64,000 nucleotides of DNA from Collinsella aerofaciens (GTDB lineage Bacteria; Actinomycetota; Coriobacteriia; Coriobacteriales; Coriobacteriaceae). Location of the stretch: positions 62,001 through 126,000 of the forward strand of contig NZ_JAQLFL010000008.1 in assembly GCF_028206995.1 (NCBI RefSeq), in the 5' to 3' direction. This document shows, in pieces, positions 25,960 through 33,842 of the stretch. Both the position numbers and the translations under genes were made by a program. Numbering within the stretch: the stretch's first letter is position 1; each line of letters starts with the position of its first letter. The notes under the pieces are model-generated. The model worked only from the letters and a program-made list of their open reading frames with translations. It was not told the DNA's origin and ran no database searches.

Positions 25960-26337
25960 ATGGAGCTGTTTGATGATCGGGTGGTTTTGTTTGAGAGCGA
26001 CGAGGGCGGGGAGTACCTGCTTGTAACGTGTGAGCCGTCTGGCATGGGCGGCCTGGTGGTTCGGCAGACGAGTGAGGGTCCGTTGACACAATGGTGCTTT
26101 GAGGAGTCGCCGCATGTGGTCGAGACCTTTGTGACGCACGAGGGGCTTGTGGCGCTGGAGCACTTCTATGGAGTTGGGACTTCCAGCCAGGTCGCGCGCA
26201 TGCTGAGCATCTCGTTTGCCGATTATGATTGTGCCCAGCGGGTGAGATCGCTCCTGAGGGAACTTGATGCCAAGTTTGACGTGATCGAAAAGCCAATCGA
26301 TCGTACGGGGAACGGCGGTATATGCGGAGCAGCATGA
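25960..26337 (+). CDS. Unrecognised 125-residue protein
   Basis: The protein is acidic and soluble-looking, beginning MELFDDRVVLFESDEGGEYLL. No signal peptide, membrane helix or known motif is visible. A Cys-containing strand (TQWCFEESPHVVETFVTHEGLVALEHFYG) and a C-terminal helical half (CAQRVRSLLRELDAKFDVIEK) suggest a small alpha/beta protein. AGAAAGGGG precedes the ATG. It stands alone between serS and tRNA-Arg. Confidence 0.7.
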   Translation: MELFDDRVVLFESDEGGEYLLVTCEPSGMGGLVVRQTSEGPLTQWCFEESPHVVETFVTHEGLVALEHFYGVGTSSQVARMLSISFADYDCAQRVRSLLRELDAKFDVIEKPIDRTGNGGICGAA

Positions 26338-26414
26338 CAAAACTGCGTTTCACAAAAAAGTTTGAGATTGAGCTTGACTCCAATAAGCTAAAGTGGTTTT
26401 ATATGTCTTGCGCT

Positions 26415-26491
26415 GCGGCGTTACCTCAGCTGGATAGAGGGTCTGACTACGAATCAGAACGTCATAGGTTCGAATCCTATACGCCGCACCA
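26415..26491 (+). tRNA. tRNA-Arg (ACG), copy 1
   Basis: Acceptor GCGGCGT/ACGCCGC, anticodon stem TCTGA/TCAGA with loop CTACGAA (anticodon 26449-26451), T arm ATAGGTTCGAATCCTAT and encoded CCA. TTGACT (26374-26379) upstream may be its -35. A terminator (GCCTCCG/CGGGGGC + TTTTCTTTT) follows at 26504-26530. Confidence 0.95.
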
Positions 26492-26530
26492 ATCGAACTT
26501 GAAGCCTCCGGCAACGGGGGCTTTTCTTTT

Positions 26531-26720
26531 ACGCCGGCACCGCATGGATTCGAACCTCGGTCGAGGCGCGGGCGTCAAAAAAACGCGGAGCGTTTTCAGC
26601 CCGCGGGCGAGTCCGCCGGCAGGCGGGCGAAGCCGGTGCGGATCCGCGAAGCGGATGCGCGGAATCCTATACGCCGCACCAATTGATTTTAAAGCTCCCG
26701 GCAACGGGAGCTTTTCTTAT
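26531..26720 (+). repeat. tRNA-tail element, Arg copy 1
   Basis: The left end has GGATTCGAACC (26546-26556), the inverse complement of the tRNA-Arg T-arm. Then come an outer stem CGCGGGC (26567-26573)/GCCCGCG (26599-26605) enclosing AAACGC-GGA-GCGTTT, a CCGGC/GCCGG stem, and ATCCGC-GAA-GCGGAT. The right end (from 26662) repeats the tRNA-Arg tail GAATCCTATACGCCGCACCA and its terminator; the distance to the original is 190 nt. Confidence 0.85.
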
Positions 26721-26797
26721 ATCGCGATGCGTCGAAGATCGCATCAAGTGGTCTAAATGAGTAAAAATCAAATTCAATAACTTTTTTTGAAAAACGC

Positions 26798-26826
26798 TTG
26801 ACCTTTATTCAGTCCATGTGCATAAT
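26798..26826 (+). promoter_or_regulatory. Promoter of second tRNA-Arg
   Basis: TTGACC (26798-26803) and CATAAT (26821-26826) are exactly 17 bp apart, 12 bp before the tRNA. Confidence 0.8.
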
Positions 26827-26838
26827 AATCAACAAGTC

Positions 26839-26915
26839 GTGGCGTTACCTCAGCTGGATAGAGGGTCTGACTACGAATCAGAACGTCATAGGTTCGAATC
26901 CTATACGCCGCACCA
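26839..26915 (+). tRNA. tRNA-Arg (ACG), copy 2
   Basis: This is identical to copy 1 except at position 2, where GTGGCGT replaces GCGGCGT and leaves a U2-G71 wobble. The downstream terminator and the left end of the following element are also the same as copy 1, so a segment was duplicated with an offset of 424 bp. CCA is encoded. Confidence 0.95.
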
Positions 26916-26954
26916 ATCGAACTTGAAGCCTCCGGCAACGGGGGCTTTTCTTTT

Positions 26955-27145
26955 ACGCCGGCACCGCATGGATTCGAACCTCGGTCGAGGCGCGAGCGTG
27001 AAGCGGACGCGGAGCGTCCGTAGCGAGCGGGCGAGCACGCCGGCAGGCGGGCGAAGCCGGTGCGGATCCGCGCAGCGGATGCGCGGAATCCTATACGCCG
27101 CACCAATCGAAATTGAAAGCCTCCGGCAACGGGGGCTTTTCTTTT
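26955..27145 (+). repeat. tRNA-tail element, Arg copy 2
   Basis: It shares its left end with Arg copy 1, but the first hairpin is GGACGC-GGA-GCGTCC (27005-27019), a compensated variant of AAACGC/GCGTTT. The last hairpin has loop GCA instead of GAA. The right end (from 27086) again copies the tRNA tail and terminator, 190 nt after the original at 26896. Confidence 0.85.
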
Positions 27146-27200
27146 ACGCCGGCACCGCATGGATTCGAACCTCGGTCGAGGCGCGGGCGTAAAGCGGACT
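27146..27200 (+). repeat. Partial third Arg-type element (left end only)
   Basis: This repeats the left end with the inverted T-arm GGATTCGAACC and runs to GGGCGTAAAGCGGAC, where it breaks off into unrelated sequence ahead of the next gene. Confidence 0.75.
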
Positions 27201-27291
27201 ATTTCCTGTCGACTCGTGTAAGATTCCGAGTAGGTGTCGCGGCCCATCCGCGATCACTCCTTCTCTCAACGACCGATCAGGGTGATACTTC

Positions 27292-29733
27292 GTGGCAGAG
27301 CGTCCGACATACAAGCTCAGGTTTCTCGATCCCAAGAAGCGCTTTCCGGTGATGCCCGAGCAGCCTGCGGGACGCTCATATGGCGTGGTCTGGAAACTCT
27401 TTGGCGAGGATCAGCATGAATCTTGTTATGTCGTCGAATTCGTTGGCAAAAGCCATGTGTCGCTTTTGGGCTACGTAAGCGTTTCGGGTGAGGTGTACAA
27501 GGTGGACCGCCCCGTTAGCGAGGCTCCGCTGCCCAACGATCCCGACATGGAGCTGGTCCTTGACGAGTCGGATTCCAGTATTGGTGAGATTATGGTAAGG
27601 GAAGCCAACGGTGCAATGCGTACGTGTGCGCAAACTGCCGGCTCTCCCGAAGGCCCCATGCGCGAGCAGTCCGACCACGAGACATGGAATTCGACCCGCG
27701 CCCTTCCTTACGGCGAGTTCATGGCCTCGATGTTCTTGCGCTACGTGATATTTGCCAACTCCGAAAGCGCTATTGCGAACACGGCGGGCGTCGACGGTCT
27801 CGATGCGGACATGCAAAACGTTGTCGACATAATAAAGCTCGTAAAGTTGCCCGAGCCGGTCGAGGTGTTTTTGGGCTTTAACACGGCACCGCTACCTGAC
27901 GCTATCGAGACGCTGCTCTACCGTGTCGACCATGCCGAGAATCCGAGCGGTATCGAGCGTTATGCCGCCGCCCTTATGAGCGAGGTCGACTTGCCCCGTC
28001 TGCGCACCATTGCCGCCAAGTCCGAAATGAGCCTGGCTCGCATTGATCGCTCAAAGCTTTTCTATCTCAATTTTGATCGTAGCCTGCTGGATCAGGACGA
28101 GATTGACATGCTGCTCGCCATCGAGTGCCGTCTCAACCGCCTCTCCGGCATCCTTGAGCGCATCGGGGCCGGATTGGCCCCTGCGGCATCCTCGCCGAGC
28201 CTTGAGGGCTGCGCGCTCTTTGATGCGTGGCATATCGCCAAGACGACCAACGATGTTCCCCGACTGCTCGATACGGCCTCGAGCGATAACCCGTGGGGCA
28301 AACCGGGTACGGTGGCTTGCCAGCCGGGCGGTGAGTGGGATGTGCGTACCCGCTTCGCGCGTATCGTCGAGGCACTTAACGTGGTCACACGGCTCGACTA
28401 TACCTATCGGGCAAACGTTGCCGAGGGGATTATGCTCGTTCGGTTTGGGCAGTCTGTCGTGGATGCCATGCCGCAACGTGAATACGACGCTCAAGATGAC
28501 GCCTGGCGCGAGCTGGACGAGGACACGCGCGCGGTCTGGGCTGCGGAACACGATGCGCGCGTGGCACTCACGCTTGCGGCAGCGTGTTTTGCCGCGGGCA
28601 CCTGCATCACGCGCTGCTATGTGCAGATTGCTGCTCCCGACAGTGAGCAGGGCGAGCACGTTGTCGCAACGTATTTCTTTGGGCGCGCGGCCTATCTGGC
28701 CGATTGCGTGCCTGTTGCCAAGAATCTTGAGAGCATGGACATGGACGATATGCCGTGCAAGCGTGTGCTTGAGGCGTATGAGTCAACCGCTCCGGAGACG
28801 ATTGAGCCTGCGGAGGTTCATGCTCGTCCGCGTGATGACCATCGCACGCTTCCGCCGGCGCTGCGCGATTTGCTGCTTGCCGATACGGCTGACGAGTTGG
28901 AGGTCATGGAAGAGGACGACGACCCATACGTGGCCCGTGTTGTTGAATTGCGCGAGCAGGCAAAAGTCGACCGTACAGGTGCTTTTGAAGGCTTTTCCCG
29001 TCTTGTTGAGGAGTTGGAGGCTAAGTGCGCCGTTGCCGAGCTTTTGGCGACAGGTCCGGTTCAAACGCAGTTTTGTGATAACCAGCTGGTGCGCATGGTG
29101 CTACCGGTGTTGGAAGAAGATCGCTCTGTGCGAATCCTCCGTGCGCCCGATGCGCTGTACTTTGCCCAGCACGAGATCTGTAGCTTTTACGCCGAGCAAG
29201 AGGACTTTGAACGAGCGCTGCCCGAGGTGCGCCATCTTTACGATCTGGCGCGCTCGTCCATGCAATCGCACTTTGCGCTCATCAACGTGCTTGCGCGTCT
29301 GGAGCGCTTTGACGAGATTATCGAGGTGGCACGCCACGGCCTACGTATTGCCAGCGATCGTTCTGCAATCGGCTATCTGTTCTATCGCTTGGCGTTTGCC
29401 TATTGGAACTGCGATCAGCTCGACCTGGCGCTGGCTTGTTACCGTCTGGTGCCGCGCGGTGAGGAATCGGGCAGCAGCGCGCTGGAAGAAATGCAGGGCC
29501 TTATGAACGAGATGGGCGTCAGCGAGCCTCCGACGTTCGAGGAAGCGGTCGAGACCATCCGCAAGGCTGGACTCGAGCTGCCGCCAGTGTCCGCCGTGAC
29601 GAATCAGCTTGCAGATGCCGCTGTTCAACTGGTCGACAACGGCTTCTTTTTCCTGGCACGCGGTTGCATCTTCCAAATGTGGCGCACCATGGGCAACGAC
29701 GAGCTCGGCTCCCTCAACCGCTCGCTGGGGTAG
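27292..29733 (+). CDS. Unrecognised 813-residue protein with a TPR-like C-terminal region
   Basis: A large, acidic, soluble protein without signal peptide or membrane helix. The first 100 residues form a strand-rich domain (YGVVWKLFGEDQHESCYVVEFVGKSHVSLLGYVSVSGEVYKV). The middle is mostly helical. From about residue 620 helical repeats like TPRs appear (EQEDFERALPEVRHLYDLARSS, LINVLARLERFDEIIEVARHGLRIASDR, YRLAFAYWNCDQLDLALACYRLVPRGEES). The GTG at 27292 is the only upstream start; its ribosome-binding site is poor. I do not recognise it; a scaffold or regulatory role is a guess from the repeats. Confidence 0.75.
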   Translation: MAERPTYKLRFLDPKKRFPVMPEQPAGRSYGVVWKLFGEDQHESCYVVEFVGKSHVSLLGYVSVSGEVYKVDRPVSEAPLPNDPDMELVLDESDSSIGEIMVREANGAMRTCAQTAGSPEGPMREQSDHETWNSTRALPYGEFMASMFLRYVIFANSESAIANTAGVDGLDADMQNVVDIIKLVKLPEPVEVFLGFNTAPLPDAIETLLYRVDHAENPSGIERYAAALMSEVDLPRLRTIAAKSEMSLARIDRSKLFYLNFDRSLLDQDEIDMLLAIECRLNRLSGILERIGAGLAPAASSPSLEGCALFDAWHIAKTTNDVPRLLDTASSDNPWGKPGTVACQPGGEWDVRTRFARIVEALNVVTRLDYTYRANVAEGIMLVRFGQSVVDAMPQREYDAQDDAWRELDEDTRAVWAAEHDARVALTLAAACFAAGTCITRCYVQIAAPDSEQGEHVVATYFFGRAAYLADCVPVAKNLESMDMDDMPCKRVLEAYESTAPETIEPAEVHARPRDDHRTLPPALRDLLLADTADELEVMEEDDDPYVARVVELREQAKVDRTGAFEGFSRLVEELEAKCAVAELLATGPVQTQFCDNQLVRMVLPVLEEDRSVRILRAPDALYFAQHEICSFYAEQEDFERALPEVRHLYDLARSSMQSHFALINVLARLERFDEIIEVARHGLRIASDRSAIGYLFYRLAFAYWNCDQLDLALACYRLVPRGEESGSSALEEMQGLMNEMGVSEPPTFEEAVETIRKAGLELPPVSAVTNQLADAAVQLVDNGFFFLARGCIFQMWRTMGNDELGSLNRSLG

Positions 29734-29782
29734 GCGAAGCCTCCAAGGAGGAAAGGATGCTAGGCAATTAGAAAATTTCCTC

Positions 29783-29811
29783 TTGCCCATCCTTGGCTGT
29801 TTGGTTACTAT
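29783..29811 (+). promoter_or_regulatory. Promoter of tRNA-Ser
   Basis: TTGCCC (29783-29788) and TACTAT (29806-29811) are 17 bp apart. Confidence 0.75.
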
Positions 29812-29825
29812 AGAACGGCTGTTAC

Positions 29826-29916
29826 GGAGAGCTGACCGAGAGGCCGAAGGTGCTCGCCTGCTAAGCGAGTATGCCCCAAAAGGGCATCTGGGGTTCGAAT
29901 CCCCAGCTCTCCGCCA
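29826..29916 (+). tRNA. tRNA-Ser (GCT)
   Basis: A class II tRNA with acceptor GGAGAGC/GCTCTCC, anticodon stem CTCGC/GCGAG with GCT at 29860-29862, long variable arm TATGCCCCAAAAGGGCAT, T arm TGGGGTTCGAATCCCCA, and encoded CCA. Confidence 0.95.
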
Positions 29917-29930
29917 GTTTAACTTTAAAG

Positions 29931-29957
29931 AAGGGTCCCATCGGGGGCCCTTTTTTA
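29931..29957 (+). terminator. Terminator of tRNA-Ser
   Basis: AAGGGTCCCA/TCGGGGGCCCTT forms the stem, followed by six T residues. Confidence 0.75.
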
Positions 29958-29960
29958 TTA

Positions 29961-30147
29961 TCGAGAAAGGGCGCTGGGGATTCGAACCCGAGAGGGCACG
30001 GGCGTTAAGCAAACGCGAAAGCGTTTGTAGCCCGTGGGCGAAAAGCCGCCAGGCTTTGAAGCCGGAGGGCATGCGTAGCATGCCCGGACATCCCCAGCTC
30101 TCCGCCAGTATGAATTGAAAGAAGGGTCCCATTTGGGGCCCTTTTTT
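29961..30147 (+). repeat. tRNA-tail element, Ser copy
   Basis: The left end GCGCTGGGGATTCGAACCC (29971-29989) is the inverse complement of the tRNA-Ser T-arm. Outer stem CACGGGC (29997-30003)/GCCCGTG (30030-30036) encloses AAACGC-GAAA-GCGTTT. Next come GGCTT/AAGCC and GGGCATGC-GTA-GCATGCCC. The right end (from 30090) copies the tRNA-Ser tail and a variant terminator, 191 nt from the original at 29899. Sequence differs strongly from the Arg copies, but the stems are in the same order. Confidence 0.85.
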
Positions 30148-30149
30148 TA

Positions 30150-30185
30150 ATTAGGAGAACGTTAACTGGGGATTCGAACCCTCAA
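30150..30185 (+). repeat. Partial Ser-type element (left end only)
   Basis: TAACTGGGGATTCGAACCCTC again gives the inverted T-arm, then merges into the dacA-type terminator. No core follows. Confidence 0.6.
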
Positions 30186-30212
30186 AAAATGAGGCGCCCC
30201 GTTGGACGCCTC
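30181..30212 (-). terminator. Terminator of the D,D-carboxypeptidase gene
   Basis: Read on the minus strand, GAGGCG and CGCCTC (30191-30212) form a stem followed by ATTTTTTGAG. Confidence 0.8.
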
Positions 30213-30240
30213 CTTTCAGCGAGTGTATTGTTCTTCGATC

Positions 30241-31581
30241 TTACATCTCGGGCGCCTTGGCGACGGTCTCGCTTTCTGCCGTGAGTGGGCGGTTGTCGAT
30301 GCGGCGGCCCAGGCGGTCGAGCTTCACAAGGAGCCACTCAATGGGATTCGGCCCTGCCCCTTCCTCGTCGGCAACCAGGTCCATGACGGCGATCTTGGTG
30401 CCGTCCTGCTTGAGAGTAACACTGCCCACCTTGTCGCCCACATGCACCGTGCCCGAAAGATCGTCGTAGCTAACCTTTTCGGTCACCTCGCCGGCAAGGG
30501 AAAACACGGTCGCTTGCGCCGTAGGATCGGCGAGTGTGGCGTCGATTGTCTTATCCGTCCAGTCGGTTTGGCCAATGCGCGCCATAAGCGGGTTGCCGTT
30601 GGCGGTCTTTTCCTGCGTGTTGGCGATTGCGACCGTCACCTTGTGGCCGTAGTACCAGTTGGCAAGGGTGGCGGTATCGGTAAAGCGCTGATCGGTGGTG
30701 GTGGAGTTCAAAATAACGGTGTAGATCTCGTCGCCGTCGCGGTTGTAGGCGCTCGTAAAGCAATAGCCCGCGTCGTCGGTGGTGCCGGTCTTGCCGCCGA
30801 TGTTGCCATCTTGGCCCAGCAAATAGTTATGCGTGTCCATGGAATGCGAATGGTCGGTGCCGTCGGCGCCCGTGACCTCGATCCAGGAATCCTCGCTCGC
30901 TACGACCTCGCGGATCGTGTCGTTTTTCATGGCCTCCTGCATCATCAGCGCTACGTCGTGTGCGGTTGAGTGCATATTGCCAGCCCACTCATCAAAGTCC
31001 AGACCATGCGGGTTTTCAAAAAGCGTACCGGTGCAGCCGAGCTTCTTAGCGCGCTCGTTCATGGCCTTCACAAATGTGGCCTCGGCGTCTTTGGTCTTGG
31101 GGTCGATCTTCTTGCCCACATATTCGGCGAGCACGATGGCGGCGTCGTTGCCCGAGGGAATCATCAGACCGCGTAGTGCCTGCTCCACGGTAAGCTCGTC
31201 GCCTTCGAGCAAGCCGGCGGTCGAATTACCCACGGTGGCTGCGGCGTTGCTCACCGTGACCTTCTCGTCCATCTTGCAATTCTCGACGGTTAGGATTGCG
31301 GTCATGACCTTGGTGATCGAGGCAATCTTGACCTGCTCATCGGCGCCGCGGGCATAGTAGACGGTGCCGTCTTTGCCCATGACGAGGGCATTGGTCGCAT
31401 CGATATCGGGCAGGTTTTCGGCCGTGATACCGCGCACATCGGCGGTTTTGCCGCAAACATTGTCGGTCGTGAGCACTTGGGCGCCGGCGACGGTGGGCAC
31501 GCCGGCGGCAAGGGCGATAGCGCAGACAAAGCCGGCGGCAAGCTGGGCTGAGCGCTTTGCAAAAGAGGTGAGGGACTTCAC
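30241..31581 (-). CDS. Serine-type D-Ala-D-Ala carboxypeptidase (PBP5-like)
   Basis: The protein has 446 residues. A signal peptide (AAGFVCAIALAAGVPTVAGAQ) is followed by a peptidase S11 domain with Ser88-x-x-Lys91 (SITK), Ser143-Gly-Asn145 and Lys264-Thr-Gly (KTGT). The enzyme trims the terminal D-Ala of peptidoglycan stem peptides outside the membrane. A TATACT -10 box at 31621-31626 (minus) means transcription begins near 31612, so the GTG at 31581 is preferred to upstream ATGs. No C-terminal membrane anchor is evident. It is divergent from a VanRS-like pair, as vancomycin-type D,D-peptidases often are. Confidence 0.9.
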   Translation of the reverse strand: MKSLTSFAKRSAQLAAGFVCAIALAAGVPTVAGAQVLTTDNVCGKTADVRGITAENLPDIDATNALVMGKDGTVYYARGADEQVKIASITKVMTAILTVENCKMDEKVTVSNAAATVGNSTAGLLEGDELTVEQALRGLMIPSGNDAAIVLAEYVGKKIDPKTKDAEATFVKAMNERAKKLGCTGTLFENPHGLDFDEWAGNMHSTAHDVALMMQEAMKNDTIREVVASEDSWIEVTGADGTDHSHSMDTHNYLLGQDGNIGGKTGTTDDAGYCFTSAYNRDGDEIYTVILNSTTTDQRFTDTATLANWYYGHKVTVAIANTQEKTANGNPLMARIGQTDWTDKTIDATLADPTAQATVFSLAGEVTEKVSYDDLSGTVHVGDKVGSVTLKQDGTKIAVMDLVADEEGAGPNPIEWLLVKLDRLGRRIDNRPLTAESETVAKAPEM

Positions 31582-31778
31582 AGATTTCGCTTTCGACGGG
31601 ATGGTCTCTTCTGAAACTAGAGTATATCGTTTGCCGGCGTCGGCGATCATCGCGTGCGCGCTTGGCCCACATCCGCACCTGAACGGGCACAAGGGTGCTT
31701 AAGGCCGACTTAATCACCCACGCTTGTTGTGTGTGGCGTGCGTCGCCTCGGGCATAATGGAGCGCGAGAGGAGCACGC

Positions 31779-32474
31779 ATGAACGAGCGCATTTTGGTAG
31801 TTGATGACGAGAAGGCCATCGCCGACTTGGTTGGCATCTACCTTACAAAAGAGGGCTTTGATGTCCAGATTGCCTATAGCGGGGCCGATGCTGCCAAGGC
31901 GATTTTGGAGCAGGAGTTCGATCTGGCGCTGCTTGATGTCATGCTGCCCGATATCGATGGGTTTGAGCTGCTGCGTACGATCCGTTCCAGCCATACCTAT
32001 CCCGTGATCATGCTGACGGCGCGCGATGCCCAGCAAGACAAGATCGGGGGCCTTTCGCTTGGCGCGGACGATTACGTGGTTAAGCCGTTCCGTCCGCTGG
32101 AGCTCATCGCGCGCGTGCACGCTCAGCTTCGCCGCTACACCAGCTACGGTAGCCGTGCACAGGCGGCCGAGTCGCCGACCATTCAGCTCGACGGCTTGGA
32201 GATCAACCGCGATGCTCGTTCCGTGACAGTGGACGGTTCACCGGTTCGCCTCACGCCCACCGAGTATTCAATCTTGCTGTATCTGGTCGAGCATCGCGGC
32301 AGCGTGGTGGCCGTGGAGGACCTGTTCCGCGCGGTGTGGAACGAGGACTTTATGCCCGGCTCCAACAATACGGTGATGGTGCATATTCGCCACTTGCGCG
32401 AAAAGATCGGCGACGACGCACAAAAGCCACGCTTTATCAAAAACGTCTGGGGCGTCGGCTACATCATCGAATAA
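31779..32474 (+). CDS. OmpR-family response regulator (VanR-like)
   Basis: The protein has 231 residues: a receiver domain with Asp53 (LLDVMLPD), the TA motif and Lys of VVKPFRP, then a winged-helix DNA-binding domain ending GVGYIIE. GAGGAGCACGC precedes the ATG. It is followed 26 bp later by its kinase. VanR-like identity is inferred from the pairing and from the divergent D,D-carboxypeptidase, its probable target. No vanHAX genes are present, so this is cell-wall control rather than resistance. Confidence 0.88.
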   Translation: MNERILVVDDEKAIADLVGIYLTKEGFDVQIAYSGADAAKAILEQEFDLALLDVMLPDIDGFELLRTIRSSHTYPVIMLTARDAQQDKIGGLSLGADDYVVKPFRPLELIARVHAQLRRYTSYGSRAQAAESPTIQLDGLEINRDARSVTVDGSPVRLTPTEYSILLYLVEHRGSVVAVEDLFRAVWNEDFMPGSNNTVMVHIRHLREKIGDDAQKPRFIKNVWGVGYIIE

Positions 32475-32500
32475 CGCTTTTCGCTTGTGAGGATCTTGAT

Positions 32501-33739
32501 ATGACAAAAGACGATAGGCAAGCGTTCGAGGTGCCCGATCGGCTCTTTGAATACGTGAGGTCGGTCGTCGACAACCGCGCGCTTGCAACGGTGCTGCTCT
32601 TTTTGCTGAGCCTGCTGCTGATTGGCATCGACAACATCGTCGGAATCTTGGCGGTGCTGCTTGTCGGCTTTTTGCTGATCGATCGATTTGAGATCGTGTG
32701 CCGCTGCGTGGTGATTGGCGGCGCCGCGTGGGCCATGACGTTGGCGATTGGCGCCATGGCGCTCGGCGGCATCGAAGGGCCGGTGCTGTTCGATGCCGGC
32801 TTTGTATTCAACATGCTTGGCTTTGTGCTGGCGCTTGCCGCGTGCGTGCTGTTCTTGTGCGGCCGTGCCCTGTACTACCAGGGCTACGAACAGGGCGAGC
32901 AGCATGCCGATTGTGTGCTGGCCGCTCGTATTCAAGATCGCCTGATCGATCACCCCGACACCTGGGACAACATCGACGGCGACTTCTTGGAGGTCGAGGG
33001 CGCCCTTAACCGCGTGCGTGACCGTGAGCGCAAGGTGCAGCAAGCTCTGCGTGACGAGTCGCATCGCAAGGACGATCTGGTTACGTACTTGGCACATGAC
33101 CTACGCACCCCGCTTGCGAGCGTAGTGGGCTATCTTTCGCTGCTGCAAGAGGCTCCTGAGCTGCCGGTTGAGCAACGTGCGCACTTTACGGGCGTGGCTC
33201 TCGACAAGGCGCACCGGCTCGATGCGCTCATCGAAGAGTTCTTCGATATCACGCGCTTTGACTTCCACGATATCGTGCTCACGCGCGGCTATGTTGATCT
33301 GGGGTTGCTGCTGGCTCAGGTGGCTGACGAGTTCTATCCCATCCTCAACGAGCAGCATAAGGAAGTCCAAGTTGATATTCGCGAGGACCTGACGGTGCTC
33401 GTGGATGGCGACAAGATGGCTCGCGTGTTCAACAACATCATGAAAAACGCTATTGCCTATAGCTATGAGGGCTCGACCATCACGATCGAGGCCAGACGCC
33501 GGGACGGCGGTGGCGTGCGCGTGCGCTTTATCAATCAGGGCGATCCCATCCCTGAGGCAAAGCTCAAGGTGATCTTTGAGAAGTTCTATCGCCTGGATGC
33601 GGCGCGTGCGACCAATCGCGGCGGCGCTGGACTGGGGCTTGCCATCGCCAAGGAGATCGTATGCGCGCACGGCGGTACCGTTGCATGTGAATCGACGCCC
33701 GAACACACGATATTCACCATCGAGCTGCCCGCCGCATAG
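32501..33739 (+). CDS. Sensor histidine kinase (VanS-like)
   Basis: The protein has 412 residues. The N-terminus has about four membrane helices (ATVLLFLLSLLLIGI, NIVGILAVLLVGFLL, CVVIGGAAWAMTLAIGAMAL, FVFNMLGFVLALAACVLFLC). A coiled linker leads to the H box LAHDLRTPL with His199 and a complete ATPase domain (NIMKNAIAYS, FEKFYRLD, GGAGLGLAIAK). GAGGATC precedes the ATG at 32501. The helical N-terminus without a large extracellular loop suggests a signal sensed in the membrane. Confidence 0.87.
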   Translation: MTKDDRQAFEVPDRLFEYVRSVVDNRALATVLLFLLSLLLIGIDNIVGILAVLLVGFLLIDRFEIVCRCVVIGGAAWAMTLAIGAMALGGIEGPVLFDAGFVFNMLGFVLALAACVLFLCGRALYYQGYEQGEQHADCVLAARIQDRLIDHPDTWDNIDGDFLEVEGALNRVRDRERKVQQALRDESHRKDDLVTYLAHDLRTPLASVVGYLSLLQEAPELPVEQRAHFTGVALDKAHRLDALIEEFFDITRFDFHDIVLTRGYVDLGLLLAQVADEFYPILNEQHKEVQVDIREDLTVLVDGDKMARVFNNIMKNAIAYSYEGSTITIEARRRDGGGVRVRFINQGDPIPEAKLKVIFEKFYRLDAARATNRGGAGLGLAIAKEIVCAHGGTVACESTPEHTIFTIELPAA

Positions 33740-33842
33740 CCAGTGTGCCCTTACAAACACTTGACAATGCGCTCACGTGCATATGAGCCGCGATTCCTAC
33801 TATCGATACTGCTGAATTGATATCGATGTGGAGGTATGCGGT

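Noticed and set aside
26400..27200. A CRISPR array or tandem tRNA array.
   Set aside because: The repeats are two tRNA genes with hairpin elements; there are no regularly spaced short repeats with unique spacers and no cas genes.
29997..30036. GTTAAGC in the Ser tRNA-tail element resembles the integron attC core GTTRRRY.
   Set aside because: The other copies read GTAAAGA, GTCAAAA and GTGAAGC at this place, and no integrase or cassette gene is present.
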